Of a stretch of 64,000 nucleotides of DNA, positions 9,613-21,500 are shown in pieces. This DNA is from Mycolicibacterium porcinum (lineage in GTDB: Bacteria > Actinomycetota > Actinomycetes > Mycobacteriales > Mycobacteriaceae). The stretch is taken from assembly GCA_001942045.1 (NCBI GenBank), contig MSTD01000003.1, positions 176,545-240,544 on the forward strand, in the 5' to 3' direction. Under the pieces are notes generated by a model. The model made no database searches. It was not told the origin of the DNA and saw only the letters and a list, made by a program, of their open reading frames with translations. Numbering within the stretch: position 1 is the first letter of the stretch; every line of letters starts with the position of its first letter. The position numbers and the translations under genes were made by a program.

Positions 9613-10752
9613 TCAGCCCGCGCCGTGCGGGTTCAGCACAGACAACGCGGCGTTGGCCAACTCCGACATCGGATCGGTGTTGCCGCCGAAGGTTGCCTCG
9701 TTGGCGGGAGCGGTCACTTCCGCGGGGTCGAAACCGTGCACCGGGTCTACCGTGACCGGAGCGGTCGCGGGATCGTCGTTGCGCGAATAACCAGCATCCA
9801 CCATGGGCAGCAGCACCCGGTCCAACTCGTTGAGCGTGTTCTTGTCGTATCCGAGGTATTTGAAGGGCAACACCAGTGGAAGATGCTCTTCGGGAACCAT
9901 GTACGTCGTGGTGGTCGCGCCCTTGGAGTTGACCGTGGTCCGGATGTTCTGCGGCGGCACGTTGCTCGGATCGGTGAACGCGATCGCGGTGTGACCGGTG
10001 GCCAGTCCGGCGATCGCGTTGATGACGCTCATCCAGTTATCGGGCCGGTCGGGCCAGTCGGCGATGCTGTCGTAGGCGGAGATGTACTGGTCGGTGTGGT
10101 ACTGGCTCTCCACCGGAGCCGGTATCCGGTAGTCCATGAACGGCACGACGCTGCCGACGGGGAAGTTCTGGGTCAGGAAACTCTCACCGAAGGGATGCCT
10201 GGCGATCGGATCGCCGAATGTCGCGAAGCTCAACTGGTCGGGCGGCGGAGCGGTCGGGTCGTTGGCGAGCCGCGCCTTCACGGCATTGAGCACGAGCGCT
10301 CCCTCGGACAGCCCCATCGCTGTCCCTTTGCCACCGTTGCGGATCGCCGCGTCGAGGTTGCCCTCTCCCTCGTCGACCGACTCGCCGATGCTGGGACCGT
10401 CGAGCCCGATACCGGGATAGAACTTCTCCCCGAGCGCACCGATGCCGGGGAAGAAACGTTCCAGGGTGTGACCCTGAACCTGACCTGCCGGGTAGTCGAC
10501 TTTCGTCCGGTGCATGCCGGGGAACCACTTCTCCCCAGTCATCCGGATGTACTCGTCGTAGGGGATCCCGAGGACGTGGGCCCCGCCCAAGGCATACGCG
10601 GTTCCTGGGTTCGACGGCGTGCCTGCAGCCGGTCCGCCCGGCGGCGGCGTCGGGGCCGGTGTTTCGTCGGCCCATGCGCTCCCGACGAGGCCAGAGGATC
10701 CCGTGACGCTCGTGGCCATCAACAATGCAAGTCCTGCAAGGAGTTTCTTCAT
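9613..10752 (-). CDS. Secreted PE-PPE-domain serine hydrolase of the TPP locus
   Basis: 379-residue exported alpha/beta hydrolase-like protein. The ATG at 10752 gives [15 protein letters not shown], a signal peptide ending near SAWADE, followed by a Pro-rich linker ([10 protein letters not shown]). Seen: GLSEG at 147-151 with nucleophile candidate S149, and the conserved YEx/PSxx-type segments of the C-terminal PE-PPE domain. There is no PE N-terminal domain despite the family name. The equivalent PE protein of the M. abscessus and M. smegmatis TPP loci is reported to perform the last acyl transfers from diacyltrehalose-type precursors to TPP outside the membrane. It lies between mmpL10 and the FAAL gene on the same strand, in keeping with that role. 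Confidence 0.8.
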   Translation of the reverse strand: MKKLLAGLALLMATSVTGSSGLVGSAWADETPAPTPPPGGPAAGTPSNPGTAYALGGAHVLGIPYDEYIRMTGEKWFPGMHRTKVDYPAGQVQGHTLERFFPGIGALGEKFYPGIGLDGPSIGESVDEGEGNLDAAIRNGGKGTAMGLSEGALVLNAVKARLANDPTAPPPDQLSFATFGDPIARHPFGESFLTQNFPVGSVVPFMDYRIPAPVESQYHTDQYISAYDSIADWPDRPDNWMSVINAIAGLATGHTAIAFTDPSNVPPQNIRTTVNSKGATTTTYMVPEEHLPLVLPFKYLGYDKNTLNELDRVLLPMVDAGYSRNDDPATAPVTVDPVHGFDPAEVTAPANEATFGGNTDPMSELANAALSVLNPHGAG

Positions 10753-10846
10753 CTCCACTCCCGATCTCCCCGCTCGTTTCGTAGTCTCACACACATCGCG
10801 CTCGTGTGCTCACCCGCCGTTGCGTGCGCAACTTCAAGATCGCTCC

Positions 10847-13825
10847 TCATGTGCGCACCTTCCGCCCGATGAATCGTGACGGCCACCAGTTCGCCTTACC
10901 GATCAGCGCGGCGACGGCGGGCACCGTGATGGTGCGCACGACGAAGGTGTCCAGCAAGATGCCCACACCGATCATGAAGCCGCCTTGGACCACCATGCCG
11001 ATCGACGAGAACAGGAGACCGGCCACCGAAGCGGCGAAGATCAGGCCCGCTGCGGTGATGACGCCTCCGGTCGAGCTCAGGGTGCGGATGACGCCGTACC
11101 GGGTGCTGTGTGGAGACTCGTCCCGTAGTCGCGACACCATGAGCATGTTGTAGTCGGCACCCACCGCGATCAGCACCACGAACGCCAGCGGAGGCACACT
11201 CCAATGCAATTGCTGGCCCAGGAGATTCTGGAACACCAGGACGCTGATGCCGAGCGCCGCGAAGTACGAGACCACCACGGATCCGACGAGGTACAGCGGC
11301 GCGACGAGCGAGCGCAGCAGCAACATCAGGATCAACAGAACCACGATGAGGGTCGCAGTCATGATGAAGCGGATGTCCTGCTGGTAATAGTCCCGCGTAT
11401 CCCGCAGACCGGCCGGGAACCCGCCCATCGATATCGAGGCATCGGCCAGCGTGGTGTTCGGCTGGGCGCCCCGCGCGACATCCTGGATCTGGTTGACCTG
11501 ATCCATCGCCTCGGAGCTGAACGGGTTGAGCTTGGTCTGGACCAGGTAGCGGACCGACCGGCCATCCGGCGAGACGTATGCCGCGGAGGCCTTCTTGAAC
11601 TCGGGCAGACCCAACACCTCGAGCGGAATGTTGAATCCCGCCTGCGACGGATCGGTGGCCTCGTTGCGCATCGTCAACAGGAATGACGAGGCCTGGTTCA
11701 GACCGGCCGAGATCACCTTGATCTGTTTGACGAGTTCATCCACACCGCCGGCCACTTCCCGACTGCCGCCGGCCAGGCGGTTGGCACCGGACTGCAGATC
11801 CCTCAAGCCGGACTGCGGACCGCCGGGCTTGTTCAGCCCCATGGCGTTGACGGCCTTGTTGACGCTGGCCAACGCCGCGTTCAGCTTCGAGACCGTGGAG
11901 TTCAGGGTCTGCTTGTCATCACCCGCGCCGTTCAGCTGATGGGCGAGATCGTTGATCTGGTTGAGGCTGCCCGAGTTGTTCTCGTCGACGAGGCGCTGAA
12001 ACTGGATTCGGGTTTCGGCACAGGACGGGTTGTTGTCGCAGACCGCGTTGTTCTGCAGCGCCGCCAGGACCGGTTCAATCCAGCCGAAGATGTTCTTGAC
12101 GGCGGACAGGTTGTAGCCCATCGCGTTGGAGAGCGCGTTGATGCTCTGCACGAGCTTGGCCGCAGTTTCGACGTCCTTCACCAGTTTCTCGCCGCCGTAT
12201 TCGCTGCGCGCCGACGAGAACGTGTCGACCACACTCTGGAGGCTGGGCGCGATCTGGTTGATCTGGGCACGCACGTCAGCGAGGCTGCTGGCCAAGGTGT
12301 TGGCTCCGGTCGCCAGTCGGTTGAGATCTCCCGAGCGCTGATCGATCTGCTGCGAGCCGTCGGCCAGGCGGGTACCGACGATGCCCGCCTGGAACGTCGC
12401 CCGGAATTCCGCAGGGACCTCGCCCAGGGGACGGCTGATGCCGCTGACCAGCCCGACGTCGGGCAACTGGGCGACGCGCGACGCCATCTGCTCCAGATCT
12501 GCCAGGCCACGCGGGGTCCGCAGGTCGTGCGGCGACTGGATGAGGATGTACTCGGGAATCGACTGACTGATCGGGAAATGACGTTCGACCGCGGCATACC
12601 CGATCGAGCTCGGTGCTGACGCCGCCACGACCTTGCGATCGTCGTAGTTGTACTTGGCGAAGATCGCAGACCCGGCCAGCAAGGCCAGGATGAGAAGACT
12701 GGCGACGAGATGCGGCACCGGCCTGCGCACGATGCGGATACCCGAACGCCGCCAGAACCGCGCGGTCAGTTCCCGCCGCGGCTTCACCCAGCCACGTGGT
12801 CCGACCAGCACGAGAATCGCCGGTAGCAAGGTCAGTCCGGCCAGATACGCGACGGCGATACCGATCGCCGCGGACACCCCGACCGTCTTGAACACGCCCA
12901 TCTTGGTGAAGCTCAGCAGCAGGAAGGTGAGCCCCACCGTCGCCGCGGACGCGGTGATCACCTTCCCGATCGACAACATCGCCGCCCGGACCGCCTCGTC
13001 GAATTCCTTGCCCGACCGCAAATAGTCGTGATAGCGGCTGATCAGGAACACCGCGTAATCCGTGCCGGCGCCGGCCATGATGGCGCTCAGAAAAACGACG
13101 GACTGGTTGGAGACACCGGCGCCCGTCAGCTCGGAGAACCCCGCCACCAGTGCCTGCGCGATCAGCAGGGAGGACCCGATCGTCACCAACGGCAGCAGCA
13201 TCGTGACCGGACTTCGGTAGACCACCAACAACACCGCCAGGACCAGCACCGCGATCGCGATCTCGATCGGGAGCCGATCGTGCTCTCCCGCGGCGGTGAG
13301 GTCCGCGGCGGTGGCCGCGGGACCGGTGAGGTGTACGGCCAATGGGCTGCCGGCCGTGTTCAGCTTGACGATCTCCGAAACGCGATCGAACGATTCGATC
13401 GCGCGCGGCGTGCCCAACTCACCCACCAGGCCCACCGGTAACACCCAGGTGGTCTTGTCCTTGCTCGTCAGGAACTGACGCAGCTGTGGCGTTGCGACGA
13501 AGTCCTGCACGCTCTCGACATCCGTGACGTCGTCGCGCAGCGCGTCCACGAGCTTGCGGTACGTCGCCTCGTCAGAGGGACCCAGCCCGTTCTCGTTGAT
13601 CAGGGCCACCAACAGCAGATCGTTGTTGCCCGATTCGTGAAAGGCCTCGGTCATCTTCTGGGCGGTGACGCTCGACGGTGCGTCGCTGGGCAGGATGGCG
13701 AGCGGATGCTTCTGTGCCATGTCGCTCAGCGACGGACATGCCAGCGGCAGGGCCACCAGCAGCGCCGCCCAGACCCCGATCACCGCCCAAGGCCACCGAA
13801 CCACGAAATCGGCTAGCCGTCGCAT
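10847..13825 (-). CDS. mmpL10: MmpL10-like RND lipid transporter of the TPP locus
   Basis: 992-residue RND-superfamily inner-membrane transporter. The N-terminus MRRLADFVVRWPWAVIGVWA is one membrane helix followed by a large periplasmic loop. A block of helices (about 185-370) contains GAGTDYAVFLISRYHDYLR, the MmpL proton-relay segment. A second periplasmic loop rich in predicted coiled coil (about 470-750) is followed by a last helix block with AVGADYNMLMVSRLRDE. MmpL10 exports the trehalose lipid precursor (DAT/DPT) for TPP assembly in other mycobacteria. The ATG at 13825 has GAGGGTGAGG upstream and lies 51 bases from papA3. No MmpS partner accompanies it, as in other TPP loci. Confidence 0.9.
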   Translation of the reverse strand: MRRLADFVVRWPWAVIGVWAALLVALPLACPSLSDMAQKHPLAILPSDAPSSVTAQKMTEAFHESGNNDLLLVALINENGLGPSDEATYRKLVDALRDDVTDVESVQDFVATPQLRQFLTSKDKTTWVLPVGLVGELGTPRAIESFDRVSEIVKLNTAGSPLAVHLTGPAATAADLTAAGEHDRLPIEIAIAVLVLAVLLVVYRSPVTMLLPLVTIGSSLLIAQALVAGFSELTGAGVSNQSVVFLSAIMAGAGTDYAVFLISRYHDYLRSGKEFDEAVRAAMLSIGKVITASAATVGLTFLLLSFTKMGVFKTVGVSAAIGIAVAYLAGLTLLPAILVLVGPRGWVKPRRELTARFWRRSGIRIVRRPVPHLVASLLILALLAGSAIFAKYNYDDRKVVAASAPSSIGYAAVERHFPISQSIPEYILIQSPHDLRTPRGLADLEQMASRVAQLPDVGLVSGISRPLGEVPAEFRATFQAGIVGTRLADGSQQIDQRSGDLNRLATGANTLASSLADVRAQINQIAPSLQSVVDTFSSARSEYGGEKLVKDVETAAKLVQSINALSNAMGYNLSAVKNIFGWIEPVLAALQNNAVCDNNPSCAETRIQFQRLVDENNSGSLNQINDLAHQLNGAGDDKQTLNSTVSKLNAALASVNKAVNAMGLNKPGGPQSGLRDLQSGANRLAGGSREVAGGVDELVKQIKVISAGLNQASSFLLTMRNEATDPSQAGFNIPLEVLGLPEFKKASAAYVSPDGRSVRYLVQTKLNPFSSEAMDQVNQIQDVARGAQPNTTLADASISMGGFPAGLRDTRDYYQQDIRFIMTATLIVVLLILMLLLRSLVAPLYLVGSVVVSYFAALGISVLVFQNLLGQQLHWSVPPLAFVVLIAVGADYNMLMVSRLRDESPHSTRYGVIRTLSSTGGVITAAGLIFAASVAGLLFSSIGMVVQGGFMIGVGILLDTFVVRTITVPAVAALIGKANWWPSRFIGRKVRT

Positions 13826-13876
13826 GTCGTCCTCACCCTCGCGCCGAAATTGCGCATCGCATCCATTTGCTCGCCG

Positions 13877-15298
13877 CTACGCGACGCGCCCCCAGTGCCC
13901 GCTGTCAGCAACCCGAGACGACACCGACCTCATCGCGTCCATGTATCGCGTGACCGATTTCTTGGCAACAGCATTGTCGGGATGCATGATCGCCATCACC
14001 GTGCCCTCGCCGTACCTGAAAATGTAGATCGTCAACTGGTACGAGAACCGATTGTCCGGGTACATCCCGATGTTGTTCGCGAGGCCCAGGTCGCCAGCGG
14101 CGAGGATTGCGTTGAGCGGAGCCGCGCCACCGTGCAAGAAATTCGAAACCGGGAAGTTCGGCTGCGGCCAGTTCAACCACGGCGCCAACTCCAACACGCG
14201 ATAGTACGGCACCCTCGCCATGTCCAGACCCGAATCGAATGACGCCTGCGCCGCACCCGCCGCATCACTGAAAGAGGTCGCCGCGACGGGCACAACAATG
14301 GGGATCAAGCCGGTAAACCAGCCTTGGGTCATGAAATTGTCGCTGGCGGTGCGCGAATCTCTCGGCGTGAGTCCGTAATAGGTGAGTGCACCGGTGAACT
14401 CATGCTCAACCAGACCCAGGCAGGCGAACAAACCGCCGACAAATCGGGCGCCGGCCGCCGCGCAGGCCGCATCGAAGCGCTCCGTCTGCGCGTTGTCCAT
14501 CAGAACCTGAGAACTCCAGGCACTGCTCATCGACTTGTTCGGGTTACCAAGCGGCAGTGGGAATTCCGGGAATCCGTCGCGGTTGTTCTCGGCGAACTCG
14601 ATCCACGCGCGCACACCAGGCGAATCCACGGTCAAGGCCGACGTGTACTCGCGTTCGCGGACACAGAAATCGTCGAAGCTGCCGGCTTCCGGAAGCTCAA
14701 GGGCCTGGCCACTTCCGCTCATCGCGGAATACATGCCATTGGCTTCCATCATCGTCGTTCCGATCAACGTTGCATCGCCGTGCACGTGATCCATGGCCGC
14801 GAAGAATGTGAAATGATTCTCGTTCTGAATGATGCCGAAAGTGAAGCAGCCCCATTCCAGCGGATTCGGGATGCCGACGACGTGCGCGTGAATTTCGTCG
14901 ACGGTCATGTGACCTTGATCGACAGGCATGAACTCGATATCCGCCGGATCTTCGATTGCGTGCCTAACAAATTTGCCGTCGTCGGTCTGTTCGAACCAAC
15001 TCCGGAAGGTGTCGTGCCGACGCAGATACGAGTTGACCGCGTGATCCATGGCCGAGATATCACACTGGCCGGGCACTTCACAACTGGCGATGATCTGCCG
15101 CGAAAAGTTCAGTCCCGCAGCGTTTCTTTCGCAGTAATTTCTAAGATGTTGACTCTGCATGTAGCTAACTGGAACGGGGCTCAGCGGAGCCCGACGCGCA
15201 GTTTCCTGAGCTGCCGGCGTCGGATGCCAGGAAGTTACCGAGCCCGGACTCAACGTCCATTCCTCAAGTGCCCCAACAGTTATCTTGCCGATGCGCAA
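13877..15298 (-). CDS. papA3: PapA3-like polyketide-associated acyltransferase
   Basis: 473-residue acyltransferase of the condensation-domain fold that esterifies trehalose with fatty/polyketide acyl chains; PapA3 makes the diacyltrehalose intermediate of TPP. Seen: AAMDHVHGDATLIG with the HxxxD active-site motif (H171, D175) and a C-terminal GEGTVMAIMHPDNA segment in the place of the DFGWG-like structural motif. The start is a TTG at 15298 with GGAGGGCAAAGC just upstream, better than any internal ATG. First gene of the minus-strand operon papA3-mmpL10-PE-fadD23, divergent from the PKS gene across 230 bases. Confidence 0.88.
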   Translation of the reverse strand: MRIGKITVGALEEWTLSPGSVTSWHPTPAAQETARRAPLSPVPVSYMQSQHLRNYCERNAAGLNFSRQIIASCEVPGQCDISAMDHAVNSYLRRHDTFRSWFEQTDDGKFVRHAIEDPADIEFMPVDQGHMTVDEIHAHVVGIPNPLEWGCFTFGIIQNENHFTFFAAMDHVHGDATLIGTTMMEANGMYSAMSGSGQALELPEAGSFDDFCVREREYTSALTVDSPGVRAWIEFAENNRDGFPEFPLPLGNPNKSMSSAWSSQVLMDNAQTERFDAACAAAGARFVGGLFACLGLVEHEFTGALTYYGLTPRDSRTASDNFMTQGWFTGLIPIVVPVAATSFSDAAGAAQASFDSGLDMARVPYYRVLELAPWLNWPQPNFPVSNFLHGGAAPLNAILAAGDLGLANNIGMYPDNRFSYQLTIYIFRYGEGTVMAIMHPDNAVAKKSVTRYMDAMRSVSSRVADSGHWGRVA

Positions 15299-15528
15299 AG
15301 CTTTGCCCTCCGAGTTTGGCCGCTGTGGCCGTGGTCACCCCCGCGGTTGCCCAACATACCCTCGCTTCCCGGCAACCACCCACCCCACCTCACAGCGGAA
15401 GTTATGCCCCACGCGCCACAGGTTCATCTGCAATAGTGCGTAGTGCCGTCGGGGGGCGGACAATTTTCGCGTGCGACAAATGTCCCGCGTAGTCACCGTG
15501 TGACCGCCGATGCAAGGAGGACAACGGC
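15299..15528. promoter_or_regulatory. Divergent promoter region between papA3 and pks
   Basis: 230-base gene-free stretch that must hold both promoters of the TPP locus. On the PKS side there is a strong AAGGAGG (15514-15520), and 25 bases before the start codon a GTCAC-CGT-GTGAC inverted repeat (15492-15504) that could be an operator in the leader. No convincing -35/-10 pair could be assigned by eye. Co-regulation of the two arms is likely from the arrangement. Confidence 0.45.
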
Positions 15529-18500
15529 ATGGAAGCTGCTGAACATCCGATCGAATCGACCCCTCGCTTTGCCATAATCGGCTACGCGGCACGTTTTCCC
15601 GGCGCGCCGGACGCTGAAGCGTTCTGGGACGTGTTGCGCGAGGGCCGCGACGCGGTGTCGGAGATACCCGAGGACCGCTGGGACGTCGACGAGTTCTTCG
15701 ACCCCGAACCAGGCTCGCCCGGCAAGGTGGTGACTCGCCGGGCCGGATTCGTCGACGACGTAACCGGGTTCGACGCACCGTTCTTCGGGATGTCGACCCG
15801 CGAGGTCCGGTTGATGGACCCTCAACATCGACTTCTGCTTGAGACTGCATGGCGCGCAGTCGAGCATTCAGGCACTGCGCCAACGGCTTTGGCCGACACC
15901 AACACCGGCGTGTTCGTGGGTCTGGCCACCCACGACTACCTGGGAATGGCCTCTGACGAGCTGACATATCCCGAGATCGAGGCCTACATGGCTATCGGGA
16001 CGTCGAACGCCGCAGCAGCGGGCCGGATCAGCTACCGGCTGGGACTGCAGGGCCCCTCGGTCGCCGTCGACACGGCGTGCAGCTCCTCGCTGGTGGCGAT
16101 CCACCAAGCCTGCCAGGCGCTGAGCCTGGGCGAGTGCGACCTCGCGCTGGCCGGCGGCGCGAATGTGCTGCTCACGCCGGCCACCATGATCACCTTCTCC
16201 AGCGCTCACATGCTGGCTCCCGACGGCCGCTGCAAGACGTTCGACGCCGCCGCCGACGGCTACGTCCGCGGCGAGGGCTGCGGCGTGATCGTCATCAAGC
16301 GCCTCGACGACGCGATCCGTGACGGAGACCAGATCCGGGCCGTGATCCGCGGCAGCGCAATCAACCAAGACGGCGCCTCAGGTGGTCTGACCGTGCCGAA
16401 TGGCGTGGCACAGCAACGGGTTATCGCCGCCGCCCTCAAACGTGCCGGCCTCCGGCCCAGCGAAGTCGGATACCTGGAAGCACACGGCACCGGCACTTCG
16501 CTGGGTGATCCGATCGAGGCGCAAGCCGCAGGTGCGGTGCTCGGCCCCGGGCGCGACGCCGACCAGCCGTTGTTGATCGGCTCGGCGAAGACGAACATCG
16601 GGCACCTGGAAGCAGCCGCCGGAATCGCCGGCGTCATCAAGGTCGTCCTGTCACTCGAGAACGAGACGTTGCCGAAGCACCTGCACTTCGAGAACCCGTC
16701 GCCTCACATTCCGTGGGACCGGCTCGCGGTCGAGGTCGTCAAGGAAGCCACTCCTTGGGAACGCAATGGTCAGCCCCGTATCGCGGGCGTCAGCTCGTTC
16801 GGATTCGCCGGGACCAACGCACACGTCATCCTCGAAGAGGCACCCGAACCCGCAGCGCGGCCGGTCACGGCGCCGGAAGCGACCGGGCCGGCCGAGAGCA
16901 AGCGTTTCAGCCTGCTTCCGCTGTCCGCGCGAACTCCCGCTGCCCTGGTGCAGCTCGCCGACCAGTACCGCACCTGGCTGACCGCGCACCCGGAGGCCAC
17001 CTTGGCCGATGTGTGTCTCACGGCCGGCGTCGGGCGCGCGCACCTGGAACACCGCGCCGCGCTGGTGGTCAATTCCCGAGAAGCCGCCGTCGAACTCCTC
17101 GGCGCGCTGGCAGACGACCGTCCGGCCCCCGGCCTGGTTCGTGGGGAATCCCATGACACCCCGAAGACCGCCTGGCTGTTCACCGGCCAGGGCAGCCAGT
17201 ACCCCGGCATGGCACGCGAGCTCTACGACACCGAACCGGTGTTCGCGAAAACCCTGGACCGGTGTGCCGCCGCGGTCGCGAACGTTCTCGAAAAGCCGCT
17301 GCTGGACGTCATTTTCGCGCTGGACGGCGCCGATGAGCGCTTGCGCGAAGAGCATGACCGCGATGCCGAACAGACTCTGCGGCAGACGTCCTACGCCCAG
17401 CCCGCCCTGTTCGCGGTGGAGATGGGCCTGGCCGAGCTGTGGCAGTCGTGGGGATTCGAGCCCGACGTGGTGCTCGGGCACAGCGTCGGCCAGTACTCGG
17501 CGGCCTGCGTCGCGGGCGTGTTCAGCCTCGAAGACGGCGCACAGCTGATGGCCGAGCGCGGCCGTCTGTTCGGCAGCCTGCCTGCCGGCGGCCGGATGGT
17601 GGCGGTGTTCACCGCCGCCGAGCGCGTCGAAAGCCTCACCGACGAGTACCCCACGCTGTCCGTCGCCGCCTACAACGGTGCCAACACCGTGCTGTCGGGA
17701 CCGGCGGCGGACCTGGAGAAGGCGGTGGCCGGGTTGGCCGCCGACGGCATCCGGTGTGACTGGCTGGAGACCAGCCACGCGTTCCACTCGGCACTTCTGG
17801 AACCGATCCTCGACGAGTTCGAGGCATACGCGAATCGGTTCACTTTCAAAGCACCGCAACGGATTCTGATCGACAACCGCACCGGCACCGCCCTGGGGCG
17901 CAGCGTCAAGATGGACGGCGCCTACTGGCGGCGTCATGCGCGGCAACCGGTCGAGTTCGCCAAGAGCGTGCGCACCCTGGCCGATCTGAACTGCAAGGTT
18001 TTGCTCGAGATCGGCCCACGCCCCGTGCTGACGGCGACCGCCCTGGGCGCGTGGCCCGACCCGGCCACCGCACCGCGGGTGATCGCCTCCCTGCGGCCGA
18101 ACACCGCTGACCACCGGCAGATCACCGAAGCCGTGGCCGATGCATACGTGCTGGGCCACCTGCCCGACTTCAGCGCCTTCCGGCAGCCACACGCACGCAA
18201 GCTCGACCTGCCGACCTACCCGTTCGAGCACCGCCAGTACTGGTACCGCGACAATCGGGAAGAACCGAACCAACAGCAGCACGTGGCCGCCCGCACCCAG
18301 GCGGTCCGGCTGCTCGAGGACGGCCGGCTCGAGGAGCTGGCGGCCTTGCTCGGTGGCGCAGGCGACGACGATCAGACCCTGTCGGTGCTGACCAAGCTTG
18401 CGGCGCAACACAACCAGCAACGCTCGACCCAGTCCATCGCGGACGACCGCTACGAGTTCCGCTGGGACAAGGCGGTCACTCCGGTGTCCGCTGCGGACGC

Positions 18501-21500
18501 CGGGGAGAGCTCCTGGATCCTCATCGGCGACGATTCCGAAGCCGTCAAGCCCCTCGTGGATGCGCTCACCGCACGCGGCCAGCAGCATCAGATCCTCGGA
18601 TTGCCCGCGTCCGACGCGGACGAGGCACAGCTCGCAGAAGCGTTGCGAGCAGCGGCAGCTGGCGATGCGACGCTGCGAATCATTCACCTCGCCGGACTGG
18701 ATTCCGCCGGTGCACCGTCGATGCGGTCACTGCTGCGTATGCAGCACCAGGTACTGGCCGGAACGCGGCGACTCTTCCGCGCCGCGGTCGCCGCCGATCT
18801 CAGGGCGCCGATCTGGCTCGTCACCCGCGGAGCGCAGCATGTGACCGACGCGGACACCGTGACGCCGGAGCAGAGTGCGCTGTGGGGATTCGGTCGCGCC
18901 GCAGCCCTCGAGCTTCCGCAGCTGTGGGGTGGGCTGGCCGATCTCTCGGAGGCCACTACCGACGAATGGTCCGGGCTGCTCAACCGGGCCACGACCGGAT
19001 CCGACACGGCCAAGGAAGACCAGATCGCGCTGCGGGGTCAAGACGTCTACGTGCCCCGGCTGGTGCGTCCGGAAGACCTGCCGAGCGGAAATCCGCTCGA
19101 ATTGCGCGACAACGCAACATATCTGGTTACGGGCGGGCTCGGCTCCATCGGGCTCGAGGTCGCCGGTTACCTGGCCGCGCACGGCGCCAAGCAGTTGGTG
19201 CTGACCAGCCGCCGCCAGCCCAGCGAGGCCGCACAGAAGCGCATCGAAGCGCTGCGTGCCCAGCACGGCTGCGAGGTCCGGGTGGCCACGGCCGATGTCT
19301 CCGACGCGCACGACGTCGCACGTCTGCTGGCCGGTGTGCGGGCCGAACTGCCGCCGCTGGCCGGCATCGTGCACGCCGCCGGCGAGAACAACACCACGCC
19401 GCTGAGCGAGCTGGACGACGCCGAGGTGGATCGGGTTTTCGCCGGAAAGGTCTGGGGTGCCTGGCATCTCAGCGAGGCGGTGGCCGACGACAAGCTCGAC
19501 TTCTTCATCAGCACCTCGTCGATCGCCTCGGTATGGGGTGGGTTCGGTCAGACCGCCTACAGCGCGGCCAACGCCTTCCTGGACGGGCTGGCCTGGCGCC
19601 TGCGCTCCCAGGGCATCCCCGGGACCAGCGTCAACTTCGGTCCGTGGTCGGCGGGCATGGCCGACGCGGAATCCCGTGCACGACTGGAGCAGCGCGGGAT
19701 CAAGACGTTGTCACCGTCGGACGCGCTGGCCGGACTGGCCGATGTCGTGGCGAATTCTTCGGCGCACGGCTCCGCCCAGGGAGTGATCGCCCGGATCGAC
19801 TGGACCCGCTTCCTGCCGCTCTACCAGCAGGCGGGCCGACGGGCATTCCTGGCAGAACTCGAAGGTGAATTGCCCGCCCAACTGGGTGTGACCTCGCCGG
19901 TCACGGCATCCGGGAAGACCAAGCTGGTCGAGCAGCTCACGAATGCGCCGGTGCAGCAACGCAAGAAGCTGCTGACGGATTACCTGCGTGACTCGGTGGC
20001 GGAAGTGACCCGCGTCGATTCCGCGGAGATCCGGGAAGACGCGGGGTTCTTCGACCTCGGCATGGACTCGCTGATGGCCGTCGAACTGCGTCGCCGCATG
20101 GAACAGGGCGTGGGCAAGGAAATTCCGGTCACGGTGGTGATGGATCACCCCCGGATCTCCGACGTGGCGGACTACCTGCTCGGCGAGGTGCTCGGACTCA
20201 GTGAGCAGAAATCCGCCCCGGCCGCGGCATCGGTGGCCGCGACGCGCACCGACGACCCGATCGCCGTCGTCGCGGTGTCCTGCCGGTTCCCCGGCGCTCC
20301 GAACCCCGAGGCGTTCTGGGAGGTGCTGTCCGGCGGTGTCGACGCCATCCGGGAAGTGCCCGAAGAACGATTCGACATCGACGAGTTCTTCGACGAGGAT
20401 CCGGATGCTCCCGGGAAGACCTATACGCGCTACGGCGGATTCCTCGACGGCATCGACGGATTCGATCCCGAGTTCTTCGGGATCTCACCCCGCGAGGCGG
20501 TCTGGATCGAGCCTCAGCAGCGCCTCGTGCTCGAAACGGTATGGGAAGGACTCGAACGAGCCGGTCACTCCCCCGAGGCGCTGCGCGGCAGCCGCACCGG
20601 TGTGTTCGTAGGCGTGGCGGCCAACGAGTATGCGCATCTGCTGTCGTCGGAGCCCATCGAAAAGATCGAGCCGCACTTCATCACCGGTAATGCGCTCAAC
20701 GCGATTTCCGGTCGTGTTGCGTTCGCGCTCGGGCTCGAGGGCCCCGCGGTAGCAGTCGACACGGCGTGCAGCTCGGCGTTGGTCGCCGTCCATCAGGCCT
20801 GCCAGGCACTGCAATCCGGTGATTGCGACATGGCAGTGGCCGGCGGCGTCAACGTCCTACTTTCCCCGGTGACCGTCGTCGCCGCATCCCGCGCCAGGAT
20901 GCTGTCCCCGGTCGGGCGGTGCAAGACCTTCGACGCCTCGGCAGACGGCTATGTGCGCAGCGAAGGCTGCGGAATCCTGCTGCTCAAGCGATTGAGCGAC
21001 GCGCAACGCGACGGCGATCGGATCTGTGCCGTCATCCCCGGCAGCGGGGTGAACCAGGACGGCGCTTCGAGCGGCCTGACCGTGCCCAATGGTGGTGCAC
21101 AACAACGCCTTATCGGGTCGGTGCTGGCCCGCGCCGGCCTCAGCGGCGGCGATGTGGACTATCTGGAGGCCCACGGAACCGGAACGCCGCTGGGTGATCC
21201 GATCGAGGTGCAAGCGGCGGCGGCCGCCTATGGCGGCTCGCGTGACGCCGACCGGCCGTTGCTGATGGGTTCGGTGAAAACCAACATCGGCCACACCGAG
21301 TCGGCATCCGGAGCGGCCGGCCTGATCAAGGTCGTGCTGTCACTGCAGCACGAAACCCTGCCGCAGAGCTTGCATTTCGACAATCCGTCACCGCACATCC
21401 CATGGGACTCGTTGCCGGTGCGGGTGGTGGACGAAGCGATGCCATGGCAGCCGAACGGCAGGCCACGACGCGCCGGCGTGAGTTCCTTCGGATTCACCGG

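Noticed and set aside
16651..18687. 678-codon open frame antisense to PKS module 1
   Set aside because: Same mirror-frame effect; no motif, no ribosome site, and it lies fully inside a verified gene.
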